DNA of 64,000 nucleotides from NCBI RefSeq assembly GCF_045679555.1, contig NC_092093.1, positions 64,796,575 through 64,860,574 of the forward strand. Direction: 5' to 3'. The notes beneath the pieces are model-generated. The model did not search any database. It had not been told where the DNA came from and saw nothing but the letters and a program-made list of their open reading frames with translations. This stretch comes from Salvelinus alpinus (Eukaryota; Chordata; Actinopteri; Salmoniformes; Salmonidae). A program made the position numbers and the translations under genes. Shown piece after piece: positions 39,885-64,000 of this stretch; positions within the stretch are counted from its first letter, which is position 1; each line of letters starts with the position of its first letter.

Positions 39885-40385
39885 AACAGTTACAGTAACT
39901 ACACTGGAACACACTGGAACAGTTGCAGTAACTACACTGGAACAGTTACACTAACTACACTGGAACAATTACAGTAACTACACTGGAACAGTTACAGTAA
40001 CTACACTGGAACAGTTACAGTAACTACACTGGAACACACTGGAACAGTTACAGTAACTACACTGGAACACACTGGAACAGTTACAGTAACTATACGGAAC
40101 ACACTGGAACAGTTACAGTAACTATACGGAACACACTGGAACAGTTACAGTAACTATACGGAACACACTGGAACAGTTACAGTAACTACACTGGAACACA
40201 CTGGAACAGTTACAGTAACTATACGGAACACACTGGAACAGTTACAGTAACTATACGGAACACACTGGAACAGTTACAGTAACTATACGGAACACACTGG
40301 AACAGTTATAGTAACTACACTGGAACACACTGGAACAGTTACAGTAACTACACTGGAACACACTGGAACAGTTACACTAAGTACA
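39885..40385 (+). repeat. Minisatellite in the larp4b 3' UTR
   Basis: About 14-16 units built from ACACTGGAACAGTTACAGTA and ACTACACTGG or ACTATACGGA, in periods of ~25 and ~35 bp. Confidence 0.95.
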
Positions 40386-40828
40386 AACAGCCAGCCACTG
40401 AGTGCCAAGAAGCTAAAAAGCCAAGAAGCTAAACTGATTTCATATCAAAATTTGTTTCTGCATGAGTTTTAGATGTATTTATTTACTGTTTTATTTAGAT
40501 GGAATGTCTTGTGTGTTGATTGGTTTGTGTTGTTTTGAGTTTGGAGGGTGGGTGTCTGTTTAGAAGAGAAACATTTGAGGTGGATATTGACATGTGTACA
40601 TACAACACTGTTAGCGTTAACAAATTGAATTTGATTTGGAATCAGGGGTAGCTGAAGGGAGAGGGTGGGGGATGTAGATAAAGCTTTCAGTTCGCATTTC
40701 CTATGTTTGAGAGAGATTTAGTGTGCAAATGCGGGTAATCGATACAGAATTAAGGCACGAAAGTGAATATGTTATTTTTTCTGTACAGATGTAAATAATT
40801 TGACTATTATTAAACAAGTGCCTTTAAT

Positions 40829-40834
40829 AATAAA
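40829..40834 (+). promoter_or_regulatory. Polyadenylation signal AATAAA, larp4b distal 3' end
   Basis: AATAAA in an AT-rich context 1.3 kb after the larp4b stop and about 1 kb before dip2c. An earlier AATAAA at 39597-39602 would give a short 3' UTR. Confidence 0.55.
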
Positions 40835-41499
40835 CAATGGGAAACTCTATGTTCGCTTAATTAATGTAAGGGAGCCTTCCCTTTAGTAGGAGGCTGTGGT
40901 CAGATTGGCAAAGTGGCGAATGGGTACACCTGAGACGGTCGCTTTCCACGGTCATGTGGTGCTGTGCTGAACTTCAGAGTTCAGTCGCTGTCTGCTTCTG
41001 TGGTGCTGAATCTCTGATCGCCGCTATTACAGCTTGTTTGTTTAACCTTTTCAATCCTGTGACAAAATCGACGCATCCTGCTGTTTTGTGTTATGACATG
41101 CCGTGATACTATATGGAGCCTGCTGCTGTGTCTATGTGCTGATTCTTGGTATTGCATTGGTTGTGGTTTCACGGTGTGACCAGCAGGTGGCAACATCACT
41201 ACATAGTCACAAAAGCCATCTGTGTACAATACAATATCTTACAGAATCAGATGATGACGAGTAACCTTGCCTGAGACTTGACGACTTAAACTGAGCTCCA
41301 GAGCTAAGCCTAGTGGTGTGCAGACAACCCGGCTAGTGTGCTCCTTGGCTAGTCCTGGGGATTCATATGAAGACCAAATATCCACCAGCACGGTATTGTT
41401 GCTATAATTCAATGATATTAGATATATGCTATAATTTCCAATATGCGTGCGTGTGTGTGTTTGTGTGTGGAGAGGGTGTGGTGGTCGGGTAATAATACC

Positions 41500-41898
41500 C
41501 CCGCCTCCCACGCTGCGACCCCTCTCGGTCATTCCCGGTACTGCGCCTCTCCTATCTGCGTCACGTGACATCAGTAGGCGCTGTGAAACAGCGCGAGTCT
41601 CATCATCAGCACCGCATCGCCAGGCAAGCAGCCTCGAGACCCACCGACCAACGGACCCTCAGTGGTCCCTCATCACAAATACTATAATAACGGAGAGGAG
41701 GTAGACTCCTCACGAGACCATGTCAGGGCCCCGGTGAACAGACAAACAGATTTATTCTCTTTGTTCGCGTCGACGCACCGCTCGCCGCCGAGGAGGGGCC
41801 GCAGAATAGCGCTCTCGCTCTCTCTGGCGGAGGAGTGGGGGAAGAGGAGAGGAGAAAGCAACAGAGAGAACCGAGGTATTTTTCTACCGGATAACCTA
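41500..41898 (+). promoter_or_regulatory. CpG-rich promoter and 5' UTR of dip2c
   Basis: GC- and CpG-rich DNA up to the start codon, standing out from the AT-rich flanks. It contains CACGTG at 41562-41567 followed by TGACATCAG. No TATA box is evident. The transcription start cannot be fixed from sequence. Confidence 0.6.
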
Positions 41899-53806
<11,908 letters not shown>

Positions 53807-56800
53807 GTAACACCACCGCAACACGACCACAGTACGACCATAATGCAGGTAACACCACCTCAACACGACTACAGTACGACCATAATGTAGGTAACACTGC
53901 ATCAACACGACCATAATGTAGGTAACACTACCTCAACACGACCATAATGCAGGTAACACCACCTCAACACGACTACAGTACGACCATAATGTAGGTAACA
54001 CTGCATCAACACGACCATAATGTAGGTAACACTACCTCAACACGACCATAATGTAGGTAACACTATCTCAACACGACTATAATGCAGGTAACACCACCTC
54101 AACACGACTACAGTACGACCATAATGTAGGTAACACCACCTGAACACGACCATAATGTAGGTAACACTACCTCAACATGACCATAATGTAGGTAACACTA
54201 CCTCAACACGACCATAATGTAGGTAACACTACCTCAACACGACCATAATGTAGGTAACACTACCTCAACACGACCATAATGTAGGTAACACTACCTCAAC
54301 ACGACCATAATGTAGGTAACACTGTCTCAACATGACCATAATGTAGGTAACACTACCTCAACACGACCATAATGTAGGTAACACTACCTCAACACGACCA
54401 TAATGCAAGTATTACTACCTCAACACAACTACAGTACGACCATAATGCAGGTAACACCACCTCAACACGACCACAGTACGACCATAATGCAGGTAACACT
54501 ACCTCAACACGACCACAGTACGACCATAATGCAGGTAACACTACCTCAACACGACCATAATGTAGGTAACACCACCTCAACACTACCTCAACACGACCAT
54601 AATGTAGGTAACACTACCTCAACACGACCATAATGTAGGTAACACCACCTCAACACGACCATAATGTAGGTTACACTACCTCAACACGACCATAATGTAG
54701 GTAACACCACCTCAACACTACCTCAGCACGACCATAATGTAGGTAACACTACCTCAACACGACCATAATGCAGGTAACACTGCATCAACACGACCATAAT
54801 GTAGGTAACACTACCTCAACACGACCATAATGTTGGTAACACTACCTCAACACGATCATAATGTAGGTAACACCACCTCAACACGACTACAGTACGACCA
54901 TAATGCAGGTAACACCACCTTAACACAACCACAGTACGACCACAATGCAGGTAACACTACCTCAACACGACCATAATGTAGGTAACACTACCTCAACACG
55001 ACCATAATGCAGGTAACACCACCTCAACACGACTACAGTACGACCATAATGCAGGTAACACCACCTTAACACAACCACAGTACGACCACAATGCAGGTAA
55101 CACTACCTCAACACGACCACAGTACGACCATAATGCAGGTAACACCACCTCAACACGACCACAGTACGACCATAATGCAGGTAACACCACCTCAACACGA
55201 CCACAGTACGACCATAATGTAGGTAACACTACCTCAACACGACCATAATGTTGGTAACACTACCTCAACATGACCATAATGTAGGTAACACTACCTCAAC
55301 ACAACCATAATGTACGTAACACTACCTCAACACGACCATAATGCAGGTAACACCACCTCAACACGACCATAATGTAGGTAACACTACCTCAACACAACCA
55401 CAGTACGACCATAATGCAGGTAACACTACCTCAACACGACCATAATGTAGGTAACACTACCTCAACACGACCATAATGTAGGTAACACTACCTCAACACG
55501 ACCATAATTTAGGTAACACTGAATCAACACGACCATAATGTAGGTAACACTACCTCAACACGACCATAATGTTGGTAACACTACCTCAACACGATCATAA
55601 TGTAGGTAACACTACCTCAACACGACCATAATGTAGGTAACACTACCTCAACACGACCATAATGTTGGTAACACTACCTCAACATGACCATAATGTAGGT
55701 AACACTACCTCAACACGACCATAATGCAGGTAACACCTTTCAACATGACTACAGTACGACCATAATGCAAGGAGCACCACCTCAACACGACCATAGTACG
55801 ACCATAATGCAGGTAACACTACCTCAACACGACCACAGTACGACCATAATGCAGGTAACACTACCTCAACACGACCATAATGTAGGTAACACTACCTCAA
55901 CACGACCATAATGTAGGTAACACTACCTCAACACGACCACAGTACGACCATAATGCAGGTAACACCACCTCAACACGACTACAGTACGACCATAATGCAG
56001 GTAACACTACCTCAACACGACCACAGTACGACCATAATGCAGGTAACACCACCTCAACACGACTACAGTACGACCATAATGCAGGTAACACTACCTCAAC
56101 ACGACCACAGTACGACCATAATGCAGGTAACACTACCTCAACACCACCATAATGCAGGTAACACTACCTCAACACGACCACAGTACGACCATAATGCAGG
56201 TAACACTACCTCAACACGACCACAGTAGGACCATAATGCAGGTAACACTACCTCAACACGACCACAGTAGGACCATAATGCAGGTAACACTACCTCAACA
56301 CGACCACAGTAGGACCATAATGCAGGTAACACTACCTCAACACGACCACAGTACGACCATAATGCAGGTAACACTACCTCAACACGACCATAATGCAGGT
56401 AACACTACCTCAACACGACTACAGTACGACCATAATAGAGGTAACACTACCTCAACACGACCACAGTACGACCATAATGCAGGTAACACTACCTCAACAC
56501 GACCACAGTACGACCATAATGCAGGTAACACTACCTCAACACGACCACAGTAGGACCATAATGCAGGTAACACTACCTCAACACGACCATAATGTAGGTA
56601 ACACTACCTCAACACGATCATAATGTAGGTAACACTACCTCAACACGACCATAATGTAGGTAACACTACCTCAACACGACCACAGTACGACCATAATGTA
56701 GGTAACACTGCATCAACACGACCATAATGTAGGTAACACTACCTCAACACGACCATAATGCAGGTAACACTACCTCAACACGACCATAATGTAGGTAACA

Positions 56801-59800
56801 CTACCTCAACACGACCATAATGCAGGTAACACCACCTCAACACGACTACAGTACGACCATAATGCAGGTAACACCACCTTAACACAACCACAGTACGACC
56901 ACAATGCAGGTAACACTACCTCAACACGACCATAATGTAGGTAACACTACCTCAACACGACCATAATGCAGGTAACACCACCTCAACACGACTACAGTAC
57001 GACCATAATGCAGGTAACACCACCTTAACACAACCACAGTACGACCACAATGCAGGTAACACTACCTCAACACGACCACAGTACGACCATAATGCAGGTA
57101 ACACCACCTCAACACGACCACAGTACGACCATAATGCAGGTAACACCACCTCAACACGACCACAGTACGACCATAATGTAGGTAACACTACCTCAACACG
57201 ACCATAATGTTGGTAACACTACCTCAACATGACCATAATGTAGGTAACACTACCTCAACACAACCATAATGTACGTAACACTACCTCAACACGACCATAA
57301 TGCAGGTAACACCACCTCAACACGACCATAATGTAGGTAACACTACCTCAACACAACCACAGTACGACCATAATGCAGGTAACACTACCTCAACACGACC
57401 ATAATGTAGGTAACACTACCTCAACACGACCATAATGTAGGTAACACTACCTCAACACGACCATAATTTAGGTAACACTGAATCAACACGACCATAATGT
57501 AGGTAACACTACCTCAACACGACCATAATGTTGGTAACACTACCTCAACACGATCATAATGTAGGTAACACTACCTCAACACGACCATAATGTAGGTAAC
57601 ACTACCTCAACACGACCATAATGTTGGTAACACTACCTCAACATGACCATAATGTAGGTAACACTACCTCAACACGACCATAATGCAGGTAACACCTTTC
57701 AACATGACTACAGTACGACCATAATGCAAGGAGCACCACCTCAACACGACCATAGTACGACCATAATGCAGGTAACACTACCTCAACACGACCACAGTAC
57801 GACCATAATGCAGGTAACACTACCTCAACACGACCATAATGTAGGTAACACTACCTCAACACGACCATAATGCAGGTAACACCACCTCAACACGACCACA
57901 GTACGACCATAATGCAGGTAACACTACCTCAACACGACCATAATGTAGGTAACACTACCTCAACACGACCATAATGTAGGTAACACTACCTCAACACGAC
58001 CACAGTACGACCATAATGCAGGTAACACCACCTCAACACGACTACAGTACGACCATAATGCAGGTAACACTACCTCAACACGACCACAGTACGACCATAA
58101 TGCAGGTAACACCACCTCAACACGACTACAGTACGACCATAATGCAGGTAACACTACCTCAACACGACCACAGTACGACCATAATGCAGGTAACACTACC
58201 TCAACACCACCATAATGCAGGTAACACTACCTCAACACGACCACAGTACGACCATAATGCAGGTAACACTACCTCAACACGACCACAGTAGGACCATAAT
58301 GCAGGTAACACTACCTCAACACGACCACAGTAGGACCATAATGCAGGTAACACTACCTCAACACGACCACAGTAGGACCATAATGCAGGTAACACTACCT
58401 CAACACGACCACAGTACGACCATAATGCAGGTAACACTACCTCAACACGACCATAATGCAGGTAACACTACCTCAACACGACTACAGTACGACCATAATA
58501 GAGGTAACACTACCTCAACACGACCACAGTACGACCATAATGCAGGTAACACTACCTCAACACGACCACAGTACGACCATAATGCAGGTAACACTACCTC
58601 AACACGACCACAGTAGGACCATAATGCAGGTAACACTACCTCAACACGACCATAATGTAGGTAACACTACCTCAACACGAACATAATGTAGGTAACACTA
58701 CCTCAACACGACCATAATGTAGGTAACACTACCTCAACACGACCACAGTACGACCATAATGTAGGTAACACTGCATCAACACGACCATAATGTAGGTAAC
58801 ACTACCTCAACACGACCATAATGCAGGTAACACTACCTCAACACGACCATAATGTAGGTAACACTACCTCAACACGACCATAATGTAGGTAACACTACCT
58901 CAACACGACCACAGTACGACCATAATGCAGGTAACACTACCTCAACACGACCATAATACAGGTAACACTACCTCAACACGACCATAATGTAGGTAACACT
59001 GCATCAACACGACCATAATGTAGGTAACACAACCTCAACACGACTATAATGTAGGTAACACTGCATCAACACGACCATAATGTAGGTAAAACTACCTCAA
59101 CACGACCATAATGCAGGTAACACTACCTCAACACGACCATAATGTAGGTAACACTACCTCAACACGACCATAATGCAGGTAACACTACCTCAACACGACC
59201 ACAGTACGACCATAATGTAGGTAACACCACCTCAACACGACCATAATGTAGGTAACACTACCTCAACACGACCATAATGTAGGTAACACTACCTCAACAC
59301 GACCATAATGCAGGTAACACCACCTCAACACGACTACAGTACGACCATAATGCAGGTAACACCACCTTAACACAACCACAGTACGACCACAATGCAGGTA
59401 ACACTACCTCAACACGACCACAGTACGACCATAATGCAGGTAACACCACCTCAACACGACCACAGTACGACCATAATGCAGGTAACACCACCTCAACACG
59501 ACCACAGTACGACCATAATGTAGGTAACACTACCTCAACACGACCATAATGTTGGTAACACTACCTCAACATGACCATAATGTAGGTAACACTACCTCAA
59601 CACAACCATAATGTACGTAACACTACCTCAACACGACCATAATGCAGGTAACACCACCTCAACACGACCATAATGTAGGTAACACTACCTTAACACAACC
59701 ACAGTACGACCATAATGCAGGTAACACTACCTCAACACGACCATAATGTAGGTAACACTACCTCAACACGACCATAATGTAGGTAACACTACCTCAACAC

Positions 59801-62800
59801 GACCATAATTTAGGTAACACTGCATCAACACGACCATAATGTAGGTAACACTACCTCAACACGACCATAATGTTGGTAACACTACCTCAACACGATCATA
59901 ATGTAGGTAACACTACCTCAACACGACCATAATGTAGGTAACACTACCTCAACACGACCATAATGTTGGTAACACTACCTCAACATGACCATAATGTAGG
60001 TAACACTACCTCAACTTGACCATAATGCAGGTAACACCTTTCAACATGACTACAGTACGACCATAATGCAAGGAGCACCACCTCAACACGACCATAGTAC
60101 GACCATAATGCAGGTAACACTACCTCAACAGGACCACAGTACGACCATAATGCAGGTAACACTACCTCAACACGACCATAATGTAGGTAACACTACCTCA
60201 ACACGACCATAATGCAGGTAACACCACCTCAACACGACCACAGTACGACCATAATGCAGGTAACACTACCTCAACACGACCATAATGTAGGTAACACTAC
60301 CTCAACACGACCATAATGTAGGTAACACTACCTCAACACGACCACAGTACGACCATAATGCAGGTAACACCACCTCAACACGACTACAGTACGACCATAA
60401 TGCAGGTAACACTACCTCAACACGACCACAGTACGACCATAATGCAGGTAACACCACCTCAACACGACTACAGTACGACCATAATGCAGGTAACACTACC
60501 TCAACACGACCACAGTACGACCATAATGCAGGTAACACTACCTCAACACCACCATAATGCAGGTAACACTACCTCAACACGACCACAGTACGACCATAAT
60601 GCAGGTAACACTACCTCAACACGACCACAGTAGGACCATAATGCAGGTAACACTACCTCAACACGACCACAGTAGGACCATAATGCAGGTAACACTACCT
60701 CAACACGACCACAGTAGGACCATAATGCAGGTAACACTACCTCAACACGACCACAGTAGGACCATAATGCAGGTAACACTACCTCAACACGACCACAGTA
60801 CGACCATAATGCAGGTAACACTACCTCAACACGACCATAATGCAGGTAACACTACCTCAACACGACTACAGTACGACCATAATAGAGGTAACACTACCTC
60901 AACACGACCACAGTACGACCATAATGCAGGTAACACTACCTCAACACGACCACAGTACGACCATAATGCAGGTAACACTACCTCAACACGACCACAGTAG
61001 GACCATAATGCAGGTAACACTACCTCAACACGACCATAATGTAGGTAACACTACCTCAACACGATCATAATGTAGGTAACACTACCTCAACACGACCATA
61101 ATGTAGGTAACACTACCTCAACACGACCACAGTACGACCATAATGTAGGTAACACTGCATCAACACGACCATAATGTAGGTAACACTACCTCAACACGAC
61201 CATAATGCAGGTAACACTACCTCAACACGACCATAATGTAGGTAACACTACCTCAACACGACCATAATGTAGGTAACACTACCTCAACACGACCACAGTA
61301 CGACCATAATGCAGGTAACACTACCTCAACACGACCATAATGCAGGTAACACTACCTCAACACGACCATAATGTAGGTAACACTGCATCAACACGACCAT
61401 AATGTAGGTAACACAACCTCAACACGACTATAATGTAGGTAACACTGCATCAACACGACCATAATGTAGGTAAAACTACCTCAACACGACCATAATGCAG
61501 GTAACACTACCTCAACACGACCATAATGTAGGTAACACTACCTCAACACGACCATAATGCAGGTAACACTACCTCAACACGACCACAGTACGACCATAAT
61601 GTAGGTAACACCACCTCAACACGACCATAATGTAGGTAACACTACCTCAACACGACCATAATGTAGGTAACACTACCTCAACACGACCATAATGCAGGTA
61701 ACACCACCTCAACACGACTACAGTACGACCATAATGCAGGTAACACCACCTTAACACAACCACAGTACGACCACAATGCAGGTAACACTACCTCAACACG
61801 ACCACAGTACGACCATAATGCAGGTAACACCACCTCAACACGACCACAGTACGACCATAATGCAGGTAACACCACCTTAACACAACCACAGTACGACCAC
61901 AATGCAGGTAACACTACCTCAACACGACCACAGTACGACCATAATGCAGGTAACACCACCTCAACACGACCACAGTACGACCATAATGCAGGTAACACCA
62001 CCTCAACACGACCACAGTACGACCATAATGTAGGTAACACTACCTCAACACGACCATAATGTTGGTAACACTACCTCAACATGACCATAATGTAGGTAAC
62101 ACTACCTCAACACAACCATAATGTACGTAACACTACCTCAACACGACCATAATGCAGGTAACACCACCTCAACACGACCATAATGTAGGTAACACTACCT
62201 TAACACAACCACAGTACGACCATAATGCAGGTAACACTACCTCAACACGACCATAATGTAGGTAACACTACCTCAACACGACCATAATGTAGGTAACACT
62301 ACCTCAACACGACCATAATTTAGGTAACACTGCATCAACACGACCATAATGTAGGTAACACTACCTCAACACGACCATAATGTTGGTAACACTACCTCAA
62401 CACGATCATAATGTAGGTAACACTACCTCAACACGACCATAATGTAGGTAACACTACCTCAACACGACCATAATGTTGGTAACACTACCTCAACATGACC
62501 ATAATGTAGGTAACACTACCTCAACTTGACCATAATGCAGGTAACACCTTTCAACATGACTACAGTACGACCATAATGCAAGGAGCACCACCTCAACACG
62601 ACCATAGTACGACCATAATGCAGGTAACACTACCTCAACAGGACCACAGTACGACCATAATGCAGGTAACACTACCTCAACACGACCATAATGTAGGTAA
62701 CACTACCTCAACACGACCATAATGCAGGTAACACCACCTCAACACGACCACAGTACGACCATAATGCAGGTAACACTACCTCAACACGACCATAATGTAG

Positions 62801-64000
62801 GTAACACTACCTCAACACGACCACAGTACGACCATAATGCAGGTAACACCACCTCAACACGACTACAGTACGACCATAATGCAGGTAACACTACCTCAAC
62901 ACGACCACAGTACGACCATAATGCAGGTAACACCACCTCAACACGACTACCGTACGACCATAATGCAGGTAACACTACCTCAACACGACCATAATGCAGG
63001 TAACACTACCTCAACACGACCACAGTACGACCATAATGCAGGTAACACTACCTCAACACGACCACAGTACGACCATAATGCAGGTAACACTACCTCAACA
63101 CGACCACAGTAGGACCATAATGCAGGTTACACTACCTCAACACGACCACAGTACGACCATAATGCAGGTAACACTACCTCAACACGACCATAATGCAGGT
63201 AACACTACCTCAACACGACTACAGTACGACCATAATGCAGGTAACACTACCTCAACACGACCATAATGTTGGTAACACTACCTCAACATGACCATAATGT
63301 AGGTAACACTACCTCAACACAACCATAATGTACGTAACACTACCTCAACACGACCATAATGCAGGTAACACCACCTCAACACGACCATAATGTAGGTAAC
63401 ACTACCTTAACACAACCACAGTACGACCATAATGCAGGTAACACTACCTCAACACGACCATAATGTAGGTAACACTACCTCAACACGACCATAATGTAGG
63501 TAACACTACCTCAACACGACCATAATTTAGGTAACACTGCATCAACACGACCATAATGTAGGTAACACTACCTCAACACGACCATAATGTTGGTAACACT
63601 ACCTCAACACGATCATAATGTAGGTAACACTACCTCAACACGACCATAATGTAGGTAACACTACCTCAACACGACCATAATGTTGGTAACACTACCTCAA
63701 CATGACCATAATGTAGGTAACACTACCTCAACACGACCATAATGCAGGTAACACCTTTCAACATGACTACAGTACGACCATAATGCAAGGAGCACCACCT
63801 CAACATGACCATAGTACGACCATAATGCAGGTAACACTACCTCAACACGACCACAGTACGACCATAATGCAGGTAACACTACCTCAACACGACCATAATG
63901 TAGGTAACACTACCTCAACACGACCCATAATGTAGGTAACACTACCTCAACACGACCATAATGCAGGTAACACCACCTCAACACGACCACAGTACGACCA
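53807..64000 (+). repeat. Minisatellite of at least 10.2 kb seeded by the dip2c 5' splice site
   Basis: Two unit lengths alternate. The 31-bp form begins GTAACACTACCTCAACACGA and ends CCATAATGTAG or CCATAATGCAG. The 42-bp form has an extra CCACAGTACGA. The first unit (53807-53848) begins exactly at the splice donor of the exon ending 53806, whose last bases TGCAG also end the units. Roughly 280 units fit in the window, by length division. The array runs past the window end. It has one or two CpG per unit. It is non-coding although the 42-bp form is open in several frames. Confidence 0.97.
54860..64000 (+). repeat. Higher-order repeat blocks within the minisatellite
   Basis: A rare variant, GCAAGGAGCACCACC, occurs at about 55769, 57728, 60070, 62580 and 63787, giving spacings of 1959, 2342, 2510 and 1207 bp. 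Its neighbours repeat in the same order each time. Blocks 1 and 2 share CACTGAATCAAC, where the others have CACTGCATCAAC. Blocks 3 and 4 share CTCAACTTGACC. This indicates duplication of whole ~2-kb blocks with later gains and losses. Confidence 0.9.

Larger units (their letters stand above)
39520..40850 (+). other. larp4b 3' UTR
   Basis: Non-coding sequence after the stop, with AATAAA at 39597 and at 40829, a (CTGT)n run at 39697-39758 and a minisatellite at 39885-40385. The later signal after AT-rich sequence is the likelier distal 3' end. Confidence 0.65.

Noticed and set aside
53807-64000. Long open frames with PQHDHSTTIMQVTL or WSYCGRVEVVLPAL repeats
   Set aside because: They arise because the 42-bp unit is a multiple of three; they break wherever a 31-bp unit occurs and begin without any start context.
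53807-64000. CRISPR-like or centromeric array
   Set aside because: There are no unique spacers between repeats, the DNA is eukaryotic, and the array is inside a dip2c intron. It is a minisatellite.

Overview
This is vertebrate nuclear DNA from a teleost, most likely a salmonid. It has interrupted genes with GT-AG introns, long (CA)n/(TG)n/(CT)n microsatellites, and many decayed Tc1-like transposons, including one of the Sleeping Beauty type. LINE, SINE and TG...CA-bounded LTR elements of kinds familiar from salmonid genomes are also present. No prokaryotic or organellar features are seen.

Three genes lie head-to-tail on the + strand. (1) 308-1499: the last four coding exons (M1 to M4 and stop) of a GABA-A receptor rho subunit, best matched to gabrr3, with a minisatellite-filled 3' UTR and poly(A) signal near 2342. 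(2) 11754-39519: a 15-exon La-related protein 4B gene (larp4b) with PAM2-like motif, La motif, RRM and basic C-terminus. It begins with a 3.4-kb exon coding 1119 residues that joins in frame to the PAM2-like exon and opens with a lipid-anchor motif (MGCCCS). (3) 41899-53806 and beyond: the first 21 coding exons (926 codons) of dip2c, covering the DMAP1-binding N-terminus and the first adenylate-forming-like domain. The larp4b-dip2c tandem matches the human LARP4B-DIP2C neighbourhood.

Between and inside these genes: 2.5-10.7 kb holds four Tc1-like elements and one LTR element. Larp4b intron 1 holds two abutting Tc1-like elements. Larp4b intron 6 (20445-33269) holds a second LTR element and a nest in which a Tc1-like element is split by a LINE that itself contains another LINE and a SINE. 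A further Tc1-like element lies at 36463-37972, and dip2c intron 1 holds a LINE fragment.

From 53807 to the window end the sequence is one minisatellite of at least 10.2 kb. Its 31/42-bp unit starts exactly at the dip2c 5' splice site and repeats that site's sequence, so the intron opens with a few hundred splice-donor look-alikes, arranged in higher-order blocks. This and the lipid-anchored giant exon of larp4b are the two most unusual things in the window. A smaller parallel is the gabrr3 3' UTR minisatellite, whose unit contains the last codons and stop codon of the gene.
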